64,000 nucleotides of DNA. Source: Pantoea agglomerans. Lineage in GTDB: Bacteria; Pseudomonadota; Gammaproteobacteria; Enterobacterales; Enterobacteriaceae. Below the pieces are notes generated by a model that was given only the letters and a program-made list of their open reading frames with translations, did not search any database and was not told the origin of the DNA. Below are positions 27,768 to 38,192 of this stretch, one piece after another. The stretch covers positions 3,472,001 through 3,536,000 of the forward strand of contig NZ_CP090207.1 of the NCBI RefSeq assembly GCF_021397715.1, read 5' to 3'. Every line of letters starts with the position of its first letter. Position 1 is the stretch's first letter. The position numbers were made by a program, and so were the translations under genes.

Positions 27768-27782
27768 ATTGGTAATACCAAT
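27768..27782. promoter_or_regulatory. PdhR operator
   Basis: ATTGGTAATACCAAT is a perfect match to the published PdhR consensus ATTGGT-N3-ACCAAT, extended by one more pair on each side. A plausible pdhR promoter, TTGTTA-N17-GACAAT, lies just upstream on the minus strand so that the operator would cover the transcription start. Autoregulation by pyruvate-free PdhR follows from family knowledge. Confidence 0.9.
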
Positions 27783-27788
27783 TGTCAA

Positions 27789-28248
27789 AAGGTGCCGGTA
27801 AAGTAACAAAGTATTCACCTTGTGTCTATATGGTCCCGGTCACATTCCGCAACGGTGAAAGCCAGTGGTGACGCTAACTTGCGGTTAAAAAAATGAAAAA
27901 TTACCCTGGAAGTAAATGTTAAATAACTTCACTTTTACCAAACCTTACACCCGTTTAGCCGCTAACCGCAGCGGCTACCATAAGCGAAACCTATTCGTCA
28001 TCGGCATCATTTCATGGCAGAAATTTGCCTGTCACAGACGTGAGCTGGCGCTGTTTTTTCAGTCAATGCCCAGCACGAAAAGCGAAAGCAGGTGCAAAGC
28101 GATTCGCTTATCACTATTCTTGTCGCCAGGGTAGCGCCTGGCAGCAGACAGCACGCCGGATACCGTAAAATAATCAATACGTTAATGTAACCACTTCCTT
28201 ACAGCGGACTGCGCTGCGAACGAAGAATAAAAACATCACGAGGTTTGT
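27789..28248. other. Long pdhR-aroP intergenic region
   Basis: About 460 bp without a convincing gene. A 72-codon frame at 27916-28134 has no family resemblance, and its composition fits non-coding DNA. The stretch nearest aroP (28160-28248) is AT-rich, with TAATGTAACC and a GAGG ribosome site before the aroP ATG. I searched for a TyrR box (TGTAAA-N6-TTTACA), expected from E. coli aroP, and saw no strong copy. Confidence 0.5.
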
Positions 28249-29604
28249 ATGGAACAACAGCAAGGCGAAGCGCTGAAACGCGGTCTGAAGAACCGCCATA
28301 TTCAGCTCATCGCGCTGGGTGGTGCGGTGGGGACCGGCCTGTTTCTCGGCAGTGCGTCGGTCATTGAATCCGCCGGACCGGCAGTCATTCTGGGGTATGC
28401 CATTGCCGGTTTTATTGCCTTTTTAATCATGCGTCAGTTGGGCGAAATGGTCGTAGAGGAGCCGGTTGCCGGCAGCTTCAGCCACTTCGCCTATAAATAC
28501 TGGGGCAACTTTGCTGGCTTCGCATCGGGCTGGAACTACTGGGTGCTCTATGTGCTGGTAGCGATGGCAGAGCTGACCGCTGTCGGTAAATATATCCAGT
28601 TCTGGTGGCCTGACTTCCCGACCTGGGCCTCGGCCGCCATCTTCTTTGTGATGATCAACGCCATTAACCTGACCAACGTGAAAGTGTTTGGTGAGATGGA
28701 GTTCTGGTTCGCCATTATTAAAGTGGTCGCGGTGATTGGCATGATCCTGTTCGGCGGCTGGCTGCTGTTCAGCGGTCACGGCGGCCCGCAGGCCACCGTA
28801 CGCAACCTGTGGGAACAGGGCGGATTCTTCCCGCATGGCCTCGGCGGGCTGGTGATGGTGATGGCGATCATCATGTTCTCGTTTGGTGGTCTGGAGCTGG
28901 TGGGGATCACCGCGGCAGAAGCGGATAATCCGGAAACCAGCATTCCTAAAGCGACCAATCAGGTGCTGTGGCGCATCCTGATTTTCTATATCGGTTCGCT
29001 GGCGGTGCTGCTGTCACTGATGCCGTGGACCCGCGTTACCGCAGACGTCAGCCCGTTCGTCTTCATCTTCCACGAACTGGGTGATGCGATGGTGGCTAAT
29101 GCGCTGAACGTGGTGATCCTGACGGCGGCGCTGTCGGTCTATAACAGCTGCGTGTACTGCAACAGCCGTATGCTGTTTGGTCTGGCGCAGCAGGGCAACG
29201 CGCCGAAAGCGCTGCTGAAAGTGGACCGCCGCGGCGTGCCGGTGCTGACCATTCTGGTGTCAGCCGTCGCCACTGCGCTCTGCGTGTTAATCAACTACCT
29301 GATGCCGGGCGAGGCTTTTGGCCTGCTGATGTCACTGGTGGTTTCGGCGCTGGTGATCAACTGGGCGATGATCAGCCTGGCGCACCTCAAGTTCCGTCGT
29401 AAGAAAGATCAGCAAGGGGTGACTACCCGCTTCAAAGCGCTGCTCTATCCGGTAGGTAACTGGATTTGCCTGATCTTCCTGGCGGCGATTCTGGTGCTGA
29501 TGGCAACCACGCCGGGCATGGCGATCTCCGTCTGGCTGATTCCGGTCTGGCTGGTGATTCTGGGGATTGGTTACTTCATTAAGAATCAGGCCCAGAAAGC
29601 CTGA
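28249..29604 (+). CDS. aroP: Aromatic amino acid permease AroP
   Basis: 451-residue APC-superfamily amino acid transporter with 12 hydrophobic segments. The family opening GLKNRHIQLIALGGAVGTGLFLGSA and the loop ITAAEADNPETSIPKATNQV are typical of the AroP/PheP group; the context next to pdhR supports AroP. It imports phenylalanine, tyrosine and tryptophan by proton symport across the inner membrane. CGAGG lies 6 nt before the ATG. In E. coli it is followed by ampE; here two carbohydrate genes intervene. Confidence 0.95.
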   Translation: MEQQQGEALKRGLKNRHIQLIALGGAVGTGLFLGSASVIESAGPAVILGYAIAGFIAFLIMRQLGEMVVEEPVAGSFSHFAYKYWGNFAGFASGWNYWVLYVLVAMAELTAVGKYIQFWWPDFPTWASAAIFFVMINAINLTNVKVFGEMEFWFAIIKVVAVIGMILFGGWLLFSGHGGPQATVRNLWEQGGFFPHGLGGLVMVMAIIMFSFGGLELVGITAAEADNPETSIPKATNQVLWRILIFYIGSLAVLLSLMPWTRVTADVSPFVFIFHELGDAMVANALNVVILTAALSVYNSCVYCNSRMLFGLAQQGNAPKALLKVDRRGVPVLTILVSAVATALCVLINYLMPGEAFGLLMSLVVSALVINWAMISLAHLKFRRKKDQQGVTTRFKALLYPVGNWICLIFLAAILVLMATTPGMAISVWLIPVWLVILGIGYFIKNQAQKA

Positions 29605-29614
29605 TAAGCCCTGA

Positions 29615-29646
29615 CCTGCTGCAGCGCCGTGGCGTGCTGCAGCAGG
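29615..29646 (+). terminator. Hairpin downstream of aroP
   Basis: An 11-bp stem, CCTGCTGCAGC (29615-29625) with GCTGCAGCAGG (29636-29646), starts 11 nt after the aroP stop. No T-run follows, so it may be a Rho-assisted terminator or mRNA stabiliser rather than a standard intrinsic terminator. Confidence 0.45.
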
Positions 29647-29803
29647 CATTCCGCCTCATCCGCCGCCTGGCGCTAAAGCCCGATCCAGTTCACACTTCTC
29701 CCCGCGCACCTGTTTTGTCCATCTTCATGGCGATTTACTCCCAGTCATCTCTCTGATTTAGCGACAATAATTCCTGTTCACACCGGATGCGCAGGAGAGA
29801 ACC

Positions 29804-31216
29804 ATGAAAGGTGCAGCCCTCTCGTTTCGAGAAAAACTGGGTTATGGCATGGGCGATGCCGGATGCAACATGATTGGCGGTGCCATCATGCTGTTCCTCA
29901 ACTACTTCTATACCGATGTTTTTGGTTTAGCCCCGGCGCTGGTCGGCACACTGCTGCTGTCGGTGCGGGTGCTGGACGCGGTGACCGATCCGATTATGGG
30001 CGCGGTTGCCGATCGCACCCAGAGCCGCTGGGGCCGCTTCCGCCCGTGGCTGCTGTGGGTCTCGGTTCCCTATGTGCTGTTCAGCGTGCTGATGTTTACC
30101 ACGCCGGACTGGACCTACCATAACAAGGTCATCTGGGCGTTCGTCACCTACTTCCTGATGTCGCTGACCTACACCGCCATCAACATTCCTTACTGCTCGC
30201 TGGGCGGCGTGATTACCAACGATCCCGGCGAACGCGTCTCCTGTCAGTCTTACCGCTTCGTGATGGTCGGCATCGCTACGCTGATCCTGTCGATGTCGCT
30301 GCTGCCGATGGCGGAATGGTTTGGCGGCGAAGACAAGGCGCGCGGCTATCAGATGGCGATGACCGTGCTGGCGACTATCGGTCTGGCGATGTTCCTGTTC
30401 TGCTTTGCCACGGTGCGTGAGCGTATTCACCCCGCCGTTCCCAGCAATGACGACCTGAAGAAAGATCTGCGCGACGTCTGGAAAAACGATCAGTGGGTGC
30501 GCATTCTGCTGCTGACCTTCTGCAACGTCTGTCCCGGCTTTATCCGTATGGCCGCCACCATGTATTACGTCACCTGGGTGATGGGGCAATCGACCCATTT
30601 CGCCACGCTGTTTATCAGCCTCGGCGTGATTGGCATGATGTTCGGCAGTACGCTGGCAAAAGTGCTGACCGATCGCTGGTGTAAGCTCAAGGTCTTCTTC
30701 TGGACCAACATTGCGCTGGCGCTGTTCTCCAGTGCGTTTTACTGGATCGATCCGCACGCCACGCTGATGGTGGTGATCGCTTACTTTGTGCTGAATATCC
30801 TGCATCAGATCCCGTCGCCGCTGCATTGGTCGCTGATGGCCGATGTTGATGACTATGGCGAATGGAAAACCGGCAAGCGCATCACCGGTATCAGCTTCTC
30901 CGGTAACCTGTTCTTTCTCAAAGTGGGACTGGCGGTCGCCGGGGCGATGGTCGGCTTCCTGCTGTCGATCTACGGCTACAATGCCGGGGCTAAACAGCAG
31001 TCGCCGGAGGCCATTAACGGCATCATGCTGCTGTTTACCGTGATCCCGGGCATTGGCTATCTGATTACGGCAGGTGTGGTACGGCTGATGAAGGTCGACC
31101 GTAAAATGATGCTCACTATTCAGCAGGATCTCGCGCTGCGTCGCGAAAATTTCCGTGATTTACAGACTGTTCGCACACGCGACGGCGTTGTCCCGCAAAC
31201 CGGAGAAGTAAAATGA
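29804..31216 (+). CDS. GPH-family sugar:cation symporter
   Basis: 470-residue major-facilitator protein of the glycoside-pentoside-hexuronide type with 12 predicted spans. The start FREKLGYGMGDAGCNMIGG and the loop LLSVRVLDAVTDPIMGAVADRTQSRWGRFRPWLL are GPH signatures shared with XynT, MelB and YicJ. It takes up an oligosaccharide or glycoside with sodium or protons. Its stop overlaps the start of the GH43 gene by 4 bp (ATGA), so the pair forms a transport and cleavage unit, most likely for arabinose- or xylose-containing oligosaccharides (inference from GH43). Confidence 0.93.
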   Translation: MKGAALSFREKLGYGMGDAGCNMIGGAIMLFLNYFYTDVFGLAPALVGTLLLSVRVLDAVTDPIMGAVADRTQSRWGRFRPWLLWVSVPYVLFSVLMFTTPDWTYHNKVIWAFVTYFLMSLTYTAINIPYCSLGGVITNDPGERVSCQSYRFVMVGIATLILSMSLLPMAEWFGGEDKARGYQMAMTVLATIGLAMFLFCFATVRERIHPAVPSNDDLKKDLRDVWKNDQWVRILLLTFCNVCPGFIRMAATMYYVTWVMGQSTHFATLFISLGVIGMMFGSTLAKVLTDRWCKLKVFFWTNIALALFSSAFYWIDPHATLMVVIAYFVLNILHQIPSPLHWSLMADVDDYGEWKTGKRITGISFSGNLFFLKVGLAVAGAMVGFLLSIYGYNAGAKQQSPEAINGIMLLFTVIPGIGYLITAGVVRLMKVDRKMMLTIQQDLALRRENFRDLQTVRTRDGVVPQTGEVK

Positions 31217-32172
31217 CCGCTATCCTGCCTAACCCTTTTATCGAGCAGCGCGCCGACCCGTTTATTCTGCGTCATGATCAACACTACTACTTTATCGCCT
31301 CAGTGCCGGAATATGACCGGCTGGAGATCCGTCGTGCCGATACGCTGGCCGGTCTGCGCACTGCCGAACCGGTAGTGGTATGGCGCAAGCCGGACAGCGG
31401 TCCCTGCAGCGAGCTGATCTGGGCGCCGGAACTGCACTTTATCGACGGCCAGTGGGTGATCTATTTCGCGGCTGCGCCGACACGCGACATCAAAGATGGC
31501 CTGTTTCAGCACCGGATGTATGCGCTGGTGTGTGATGCGGCCGATCCGCTGCAGGGTGAATGGCAGCCGTGTCGTCGGGTATTCAGCCAGTTCGACAGTT
31601 TCTCGCTGGATGCCACCCACTTCGTGCATCAGGGCAAGAACTGGTATCTGTGGGCGCAGAAAGATCCGTCGATTCCCGGCAACTCCAACCTCTATCTGGC
31701 CGAGCTGCTCAACCCCTGGACGCTGAAAGGGACGCCGGTGATGCTGAGCCGGCCTGAATATGAGTGGGAATGTGCCGGGTTTAGCGTTAACGAAGGCGCG
31801 GCGGTGATCCGCCACGGTGACCGGCTGTTTGTCACCTACTCGGCCAGCGCCACCGATGAGAATTACTGTCTGGGCCTGTTGTCGATTGCGATGGATGCCG
31901 ATCCGCTCGACGTCACGGCATGGCAGAAATCTGCCCGGCCGGTGTTTGTGTCGAGCTGGGATAATCATCAGTATGGGCCGGGCCACAACAGTTTTACCCA
32001 GGATGAGGCGGGACGCGACGTGCTGGTTTACCACGCGCGCAACTACACCGAAATTGAGGGCGACCCGTTATGGGACCCGAACCGCCATACCCGGCTGAAG
32101 TATTTTGACTGGCGGGCAGATGGCACACCCGATTTTGGCGTGCCGCCCGCCGATCACACCAGCGTGCCGTAG
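31213..32172 (+). CDS. Glycoside hydrolase family 43 protein (arabinofuranosidase/xylosidase type)
   Basis: 319-residue five-bladed beta-propeller hydrolase. The three GH43 acidic residues are identifiable: Asp15 (RADPFIL, base), Asp133 (SLDATHF, pKa modulator) and Glu194 (VNEGAAVI, acid), with a late histidine in PGHNSF. No signal peptide, so it should cleave sugars after import by the adjacent symporter. Its last 19 bp overlap the 3' end of the convergent ampE gene, which probably reflects the boundary where this pair was inserted between aroP and ampE. Confidence 0.92.
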   Translation: MTAILPNPFIEQRADPFILRHDQHYYFIASVPEYDRLEIRRADTLAGLRTAEPVVVWRKPDSGPCSELIWAPELHFIDGQWVIYFAAAPTRDIKDGLFQHRMYALVCDAADPLQGEWQPCRRVFSQFDSFSLDATHFVHQGKNWYLWAQKDPSIPGNSNLYLAELLNPWTLKGTPVMLSRPEYEWECAGFSVNEGAAVIRHGDRLFVTYSASATDENYCLGLLSIAMDADPLDVTAWQKSARPVFVSSWDNHQYGPGHNSFTQDEAGRDVLVYHARNYTEIEGDPLWDPNRHTRLKYFDWRADGTPDFGVPPADHTSVP

Positions 32173-33008
32173 ATCGTCAGCAACGCCACGGCCACGACCA
32201 GCACCAGTGAAGTTCGTTTTGCTAACGCCACGGCAACCCGTGGCGTTTCGACTTTATCGGTGTGTGGATCGCGCGACAGCGAGAACTGCGCCAGGCTGGT
32301 CAGCACCTGATACTGCGAACGATGACGGTCGGTGAGCGAGGCAAACCACGCCGGCAACGCTTTCTCGCCGTGCCCCAGCAAGGCGTAGGCCACACCGGCC
32401 AGTCGCACCGGGATCCAGTCGAGCACATGCAGTATGCCATCGACGCCAGACTGCGCACGCGCCATCGGCGTGCCCTGTTTTGCCAGCCAGCCCTGCCAGG
32501 CACGCAGGAAGGCGTATCCCACCAGCAGCACCGGACCCCAGGCCCCGCCGACCACCAGCCAGAACATCGGCGCGAGGTAGAAGCGGAAGTTAATCCAGAT
32601 CAGCGCATTCTGCAGTTCGCGCAGAAATTCGCGCTCGCTGCACTCTACCGGCACACCGTGTATCAGAGTCAGCTCGGCCGCCATCGCCTGATGCGCAGCC
32701 GCATCATCATGGCTGGCCGCTTTCAGGTAGGTGTGATAATGCTGTCGCACCGACCCCGCGCCGATACACAGCAGCCCGACGACGATCCAGAACAGCAGTT
32801 GCAGTACGCCAAACAGCAGGCCTTTCAGGCTCCAGACCACCAGCGCCGTCACGGCCATCACTAGTAGCGTCATCAGCAGGGTACGCACCATTGAGACATG
32901 CTGGCGGCGACGAAAAAACGGCTCCAGCCGGTGTTCCAGCTGCCAGTGCTCGCCCAGCTTAAACAGGCGTTCCCAGCCTAAAACCAACAACAAGGTAAAC
33001 AACGTCAT
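32154..33008 (-). CDS. ampE: AmpE, inner-membrane protein of the ampDE operon
   Basis: 284 residues, same as E. coli AmpE, with four hydrophobic segments (about 45-80, 140-165 and the C-terminal [17 protein letters not shown]). Conserved blocks include [41 protein letters not shown] and [29 protein letters not shown]. Proposed as a sensor or accessory protein for cell-wall recycling and beta-lactamase induction, but its mechanism is not settled. It follows ampD by 16 bp. The 3' end overlaps the GH43 gene by 19 bp. Confidence 0.95.
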   Translation of the reverse strand: MTLFTLLLVLGWERLFKLGEHWQLEHRLEPFFRRRQHVSMVRTLLMTLLVMAVTALVVWSLKGLLFGVLQLLFWIVVGLLCIGAGSVRQHYHTYLKAASHDDAAAHQAMAAELTLIHGVPVECSEREFLRELQNALIWINFRFYLAPMFWLVVGGAWGPVLLVGYAFLRAWQGWLAKQGTPMARAQSGVDGILHVLDWIPVRLAGVAYALLGHGEKALPAWFASLTDRHRSQYQVLTSLAQFSLSRDPHTDKVETPRVAVALAKRTSLVLVVAVALLTIYGTLV

Positions 33009-33024
33009 ACTGACTCCGCAAAAA

Positions 33025-33576
33025 TCAGGATTTTTGCTGCGTTAACAGCTGCTTATAGTAGCCCCAGTCAAAAGCAGGTCCGGGATCGGTTTTGCGCGCC
33101 GGTGCGATATCACTGTGTCCGGTAATGCGCGCAGGCGTCAGCGGGTAGTGCTGCAACAGCAGTTGCGTGACCCGTTGCAGCGACTGGTATTGCGCTTCGG
33201 TATAGGGATCGCTATCCGTACCTTCCAGTTCAATACCGATGGAGAAGTCGTTGCAGTTCTCACGGCCTTCAAACTGCGACACGCCAGCATGCCAGGCACG
33301 TTTATCAAAGGAAACGTACTGTACGATCTCGCCATCACGACGAATCAGGCAGTGCGCCGCCACGCGCAGTGCGGCAATGTCTGCGAAATAAGGATGCGCA
33401 TCCGGCGGCAACGTGCCGGTGAACAATTTATCGATCCACGGGCCACCAAATTCGCCTGGCGGTAAGCTGATATTGTGGATCACCAGCAGCGAAGGCGCCT
33501 CATCGTCGGGTCGCTCATTACAATGCGGCGAGGGGACCTGACGTACCCCGGTCAGCCAGCCATGTTCAATTTTCAT
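33025..33576 (-). CDS. ampD: 1,6-anhydro-N-acetylmuramyl-L-alanine amidase AmpD
   Basis: 183-residue cytoplasmic zinc amidase that cuts the stem peptide from anhydromuropeptides during peptidoglycan recycling, lowering the AmpR-activating signal. Zinc ligands His34, His154 and Asp164 and catalytic Glu116 and Lys162 are all at the E. coli positions. First gene of the ampDE operon, divergent from nadC. Confidence 0.97.
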   Translation of the reverse strand: MKIEHGWLTGVRQVPSPHCNERPDDEAPSLLVIHNISLPPGEFGGPWIDKLFTGTLPPDAHPYFADIAALRVAAHCLIRRDGEIVQYVSFDKRAWHAGVSQFEGRENCNDFSIGIELEGTDSDPYTEAQYQSLQRVTQLLLQHYPLTPARITGHSDIAPARKTDPGPAFDWGYYKQLLTQQKS

Positions 33577-33651
33577 GCTGCATTTCCTTATTCAATCAGG
33601 CTGAGAATAGCATGAATAGTAAGGGATTATTGCCTCTAAATGCGTCGCTGA

Positions 33652-34671
<1,020 letters not shown>

Positions 34672-34676
34672 GCTCG

Positions 34677-34706
34677 CGCGCCGTGCCGCCAGCACGGCGC
34701 TTTATG
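34677..34706 (+). terminator. Probable terminator of nadC
   Basis: CGCCGTGC (34679-34686) pairs with GCACGGCG (34692-34699) over a 5-base loop and is followed by CTTTATG. The T-run is weak, so termination strength is uncertain. Confidence 0.6.
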
Positions 34707-34847
34707 CGATCCCGCTTCCATAACGATTTCGGCTGCACTGCAAGCCATGACTCTCTTCTCGTCTTCTTTTCCATTGTTTCACTCTGCGTCTGTGATTCCT
34801 CAAGCCCCTTTTTTAGTCTGTCGGCTTCTTAAACTGGAGAAGACGAA

Positions 34848-35300
34848 ATGGATTATCAACGTGGATTTACCCTGGTCGAACTGATGATTGTGGTGGGCAT
34901 TGTGGCGATCCTCAGCGCCATTGGCCTGCCTGCTTACCAAAACTATCTGCAGCGCGCAGCGCTCACCGACATGCTGCAAACGATGGTGCCGTATAAAACC
35001 GCAGTGGAGCTCTGTGCGCTGGAGCGCGGCGGCCCGACGCCCTGTCAGGCTGGCGAACACGGCATTCCTGCTGCCAGAAGCTCGCGCTATGTTTCCGCCC
35101 TAAGCGTCACCAATGGCGTCATCACCCTGACCGGCCAGGAGAGCCTGAATGGGTTAAGCGTCGAGATGCTGCCGGTATGGGACAGCACCGAAGGCGGCAT
35201 CAGCTGGCAACGTAGCTGCACCAGCAGCAACAGCAGCCTGCGTGACAATTGCCTTGAGCAGTTCCGCTTTGCCGATAAAGGAGCCGCCGATGAAGCCTGA
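34848..35300 (+). CDS. ppdD: Type IV major prepilin PpdD
   Basis: 150-residue prepilin with a short leader MDYQRG cleaved before Phe in G-FTLVELMIVVGIVAILSAIG, including the conserved Glu5 of mature type IV pilins. A C-terminal cysteine pair (about Cys124 and Cys134) could form the D-region disulfide. GGAG lies 8 nt before the ATG. First gene of ppdD-hofB-hofC, which encode pilin, assembly ATPase and inner-membrane platform; secretin and prepilin peptidase genes would lie elsewhere. Confidence 0.95.
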   Translation: MDYQRGFTLVELMIVVGIVAILSAIGLPAYQNYLQRAALTDMLQTMVPYKTAVELCALERGGPTPCQAGEHGIPAARSSRYVSALSVTNGVITLTGQESLNGLSVEMLPVWDSTEGGISWQRSCTSSNSSLRDNCLEQFRFADKGAADEA

Positions 35301-36672
35301 TGCGGCGATTGCGGCATTATGCCAGCGCTATCGCGCCCTGGTGCTGCACCATGATGCCGGCCAGCTACGGGTTGCCGTGGCGGAAACGGTGCCGCCGGGG
35401 CTGGCTGAGGCTCTGCATTTTGCCAGCCAGTGCCAGATTGAGATTGAGTGCTGGCCCCAGGCGCGTCTCGACCAGTTGCAGCACAGTGAAAAACCGCTGT
35501 CAGCACGCGAAGATGCTCCTTCAGAGTCAGCCATTGAGGCAACGCAGCAGATACTGCAGCAGGCGCTGGAGCGTCGCGCATCAGACATTCACATTGAACC
35601 CTGGCGGGATGGGCTAAGAGTCAGGCTGCGGATTGATGGTGTCCTGCATCCGCTCTCAGCACTGCCAGCCATCCCGCCCGCCGCATTGCTGGCTCGTCTT
35701 AAAATCCTTGGCGGCCTGGATATTGCCGAACGCCGGTTACCGCAGGATGGTCAGTTCAGCCTGGAGATTGCCGGCAAACCGGCCTCGTTTCGCCTTGCCA
35801 CGCTACCGATTCACGGCGGGGAAAAAGCCGTGGTCCGGCTGTTGCAGAGTGAAAGCGCCGCACTATCGCTGGATAAGCTGGGGCTTCCCGCCGCCCAGTT
35901 ACGCCTGCTCTGCTCGGCGCTGGCGCAGCCACAAGGGCTGATCCTGGTGACCGGACCGACCGGCAGCGGCAAAACCTTCACGCTCTATAGCGGGCTTAGT
36001 GCGCTGAATACGCCCGACAAAAACCTCTGTAGTGTTGAAGATCCGATAGAGATACCGTTACCCGGCATCAATCAGACGCAGATTCACAGTAAAAACGGGC
36101 TCGACTTCCATCGCGTGCTGCGTGCGCTGCTGCGTCAGGATCCGGATGTAATTATGGTCGGCGAGATCCGCGATGCAGAAACCGCCGAGATTGCGGTTAA
36201 GGCCGCACAGACCGGGCATCTGGTGCTCTCGACCCTGCATACCAACTCAACCGCCGAAACCCTGACGCGCCTTCGACAGATGGGTATTCCCGGTTACCTG
36301 CTGGGGTCGGCGCTACGGCTGATCGTGGCGCAGCGCCTGGTACGGCGTCTCTGCCCGCACTGTCGTCAGCCGGCTCAGGCGGTAGCGCACTACCCTGCCG
36401 AATTCTGGCCCGGGACCTTACAGACCTGGCGCGCGCCCGGCTGCGATCACTGCTTCTCCGGCTACTTTGGCCGGCTGGCGCTGTTTGAACTGCTGCCGGT
36501 GAACGCCAGGCTGCAAAACGCCATTGCGGCAGAGATGCCGCTTGAGAATCTGCTTGCTCTGGCAAAGCAGCAGGGGCTGCGTACCCTGCTTGCCTCCGGG
36601 CTGGAGGCGGTGAGCCGGGGCGATACCTCGCTGGAAGAGATGCAGCGGGTTATCGGACTGGAAGATGGCTAA
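35290..36672 (+). CDS. hofB: Type IV pilus assembly ATPase (PilB/GspE family)
   Basis: 460 residues. Walker A GPTGSGKT (222-229), Asp box around SVEDPIE (248-254), Walker B DPDVIMVGEIRD (284-295), His box LVLSTLHTN (311-319) and a tetracysteine zinc motif (Cys355, 358, 385, 388) are all intact, so it should be an active hexameric motor. The N-terminal domain is short compared with PilB. The ATG at 35290 follows GGAG and overlaps the ppdD 3' end by 11 bp, suggesting coupling. Confidence 0.94.
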   Translation: MKPDAAIAALCQRYRALVLHHDAGQLRVAVAETVPPGLAEALHFASQCQIEIECWPQARLDQLQHSEKPLSAREDAPSESAIEATQQILQQALERRASDIHIEPWRDGLRVRLRIDGVLHPLSALPAIPPAALLARLKILGGLDIAERRLPQDGQFSLEIAGKPASFRLATLPIHGGEKAVVRLLQSESAALSLDKLGLPAAQLRLLCSALAQPQGLILVTGPTGSGKTFTLYSGLSALNTPDKNLCSVEDPIEIPLPGINQTQIHSKNGLDFHRVLRALLRQDPDVIMVGEIRDAETAEIAVKAAQTGHLVLSTLHTNSTAETLTRLRQMGIPGYLLGSALRLIVAQRLVRRLCPHCRQPAQAVAHYPAEFWPGTLQTWRAPGCDHCFSGYFGRLALFELLPVNARLQNAIAAEMPLENLLALAKQQGLRTLLASGLEAVSRGDTSLEEMQRVIGLEDG

Positions 36673-37864
36673 TCCGGCGCTGTTTCGCTGGCAGGCCGTC
36701 GATAGCCAGGGCGAGCTGCAAAGCGGTCAGCTGCTGGCTATCGACAGTGAAAACCTGTTGCTGATGCTGGCACAGCGCGATCTGCTGCCGGTCAGCTGGA
36801 AACGTGACAAGGTCTGGCGCCAGGCGGACTGGAAATGGCAGCACAAAACCGATCTGATTCGCCAGCTGGCTACCCTGCTTAAAGCCGGTTTGCCGCTGGC
36901 CGAGAGTCTCGCCCTGCTGGCTGAAGGCCATCCCCATGCTGGCTGGCGTGCACTGATGATGGCGCTACATCATCGGGTCATCAGCGGTCAGCCCTTTTCA
37001 CAGGCGCTGCGTGAGTGGCCGCAGATCTTTCCGGCCCTTTACCCGGCTTTGATGGAGGTCGGTGAACTGACCGGACAACTGGATGTTTGCTGCAATGAAC
37101 TGGCCCGGCAGCAGACCCGCCAACATCAGTTATGGCGTCAGGTCGTGAAGGCGCTTCGCTATCCCCTGTTCATTCTGCTGGTGGCGCTGGCCGTCAGCTG
37201 CGGCATGCTGCTGTTCGTTCTGCCGGAGTTTGTCGCGGTCTACGCCTCGTTTGACGCGCCCTTACCAGCCTTTACCGCCGCAGTGATACAGCTTTCTGCC
37301 GCGTTGCAGCAATGGGGGTTGCTGATAGCCAGCGTACTGTTGCTGACGCTGGTGAGCTGGCAGCAACTGCGGCGGCGCTCAGCAGACTGGCAGCGATGGG
37401 AACAGCGACTGTTTTTACGTCTCCCGCTGCTCTCCGGGCTCTGGCGCGGTTCACAGTTAACCCAGATTTACACCATTCTGCATCTGACACAGCATGCCGG
37501 ATTAACCCTGTTACAGGGGCTTGCCGCCGTCGAGGTGACACTCTCTTCACTGTTATGGCGGGAAGCGATTGCCGGTTTGCAGCAGCATATCGCCGAAGGG
37601 AAACCGCTGCATCAGGCGCTGGCACAGCATCCACTATTTACCGCGCTCTGTGGTCAGTTGATTCGCGTCGGTGAAGAGGCGGGTGCATTGGATTTGATGC
37701 TGGCACGGCTGGCTGAATGGCATGAGGGGCAAACCCGTGAACGGGCTGACACGCTGGCCGCCTCGCTGGAACCCATGATGATGGTCGTGATTGGCGGCAT
37801 TGTCGGCACGCTGGTGATCGCGATGTATCTGCCGGTATTCGGATTAGGTGATGCGATGCATTAA
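36665..37864 (+). CDS. hofC: Type IV pilus inner-membrane platform protein (PilC/GspF family)
   Basis: 399-residue polytopic protein with two GspF domains, each followed by hydrophobic helices (about 165-195, 210-235 and the C-terminal MMMVVIGGIVGTLVIAMYLPVF). It connects the HofB motor to pilin extraction from the inner membrane. The start overlaps the hofB stop by 8 bp. Third and last gene of the pilus operon, followed by a hairpin and the heptamer repeat region. Confidence 0.94.
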   Translation: MANPALFRWQAVDSQGELQSGQLLAIDSENLLLMLAQRDLLPVSWKRDKVWRQADWKWQHKTDLIRQLATLLKAGLPLAESLALLAEGHPHAGWRALMMALHHRVISGQPFSQALREWPQIFPALYPALMEVGELTGQLDVCCNELARQQTRQHQLWRQVVKALRYPLFILLVALAVSCGMLLFVLPEFVAVYASFDAPLPAFTAAVIQLSAALQQWGLLIASVLLLTLVSWQQLRRRSADWQRWEQRLFLRLPLLSGLWRGSQLTQIYTILHLTQHAGLTLLQGLAAVEVTLSSLLWREAIAGLQQHIAEGKPLHQALAQHPLFTALCGQLIRVGEEAGALDLMLARLAEWHEGQTRERADTLAASLEPMMMVVIGGIVGTLVIAMYLPVFGLGDAMH

Positions 37865-37888
37865 GGCGCGCATTTTGCGCGCCTTAAT
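37863..37888 (+). terminator. Terminator-like hairpin after hofC
   Basis: GGCGCGC (37865-37871) and GCGCGCC (37877-37883) form a stem immediately after the hofC stop, followed by TTAATGT. The stem is strong but the T-run poor. Confidence 0.6.
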
Positions 37889-38046
37889 GTGAAGTCAGAT
37901 AAGTAAGATGTGACACCCGCTGAGGAGCCTCAGATGGAGGTCGATCGATGGATGAGCAACCCTAAACCACGCCTGGTGCGTCGGTATCGGAACTGACGGT
38001 CAAAGCCTGACCGCCGGTAACCGATCAACCATCATTAACTCGCCAT

Positions 38047-38179
38047 CATCTGCCATCTGCCATCTGCCATCTGCCATCTGCCATCTGCCATCTGCCATCT
38101 GCCATCTGCCATCTGCCATCTGCCATCTGCCACTGACCATCTATCACTGATCATCTGTCACTGACTATTAATCACTGAC
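38047..38179. repeat. 7-bp tandem repeat (CATCTGC)n microsatellite
   Basis: Twelve perfect head-to-tail copies of CATCTGC occupy 38047-38130, and the 7-bp register continues through about seven diverged units (CACTGAC, CATCTAT, CACTGAT, CATCTGT, CACTGAC and so on) to 38179. It sits between the convergent hofC and guaC genes, 13 bp beyond the guaC stop. The rest of the interval, 37889-38046, has no gene but has small palindromes such as CTGAGG-AG-CCTCAG. Copy number should be prone to slippage. Confidence 0.95.
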
Positions 38180-38192
38180 TCTCGCTGGATCA

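Noticed and set aside
27916-28134. 72-codon frame in the pdhR-aroP gap
   Set aside because: No family match, no ribosome site, composition like non-coding DNA.
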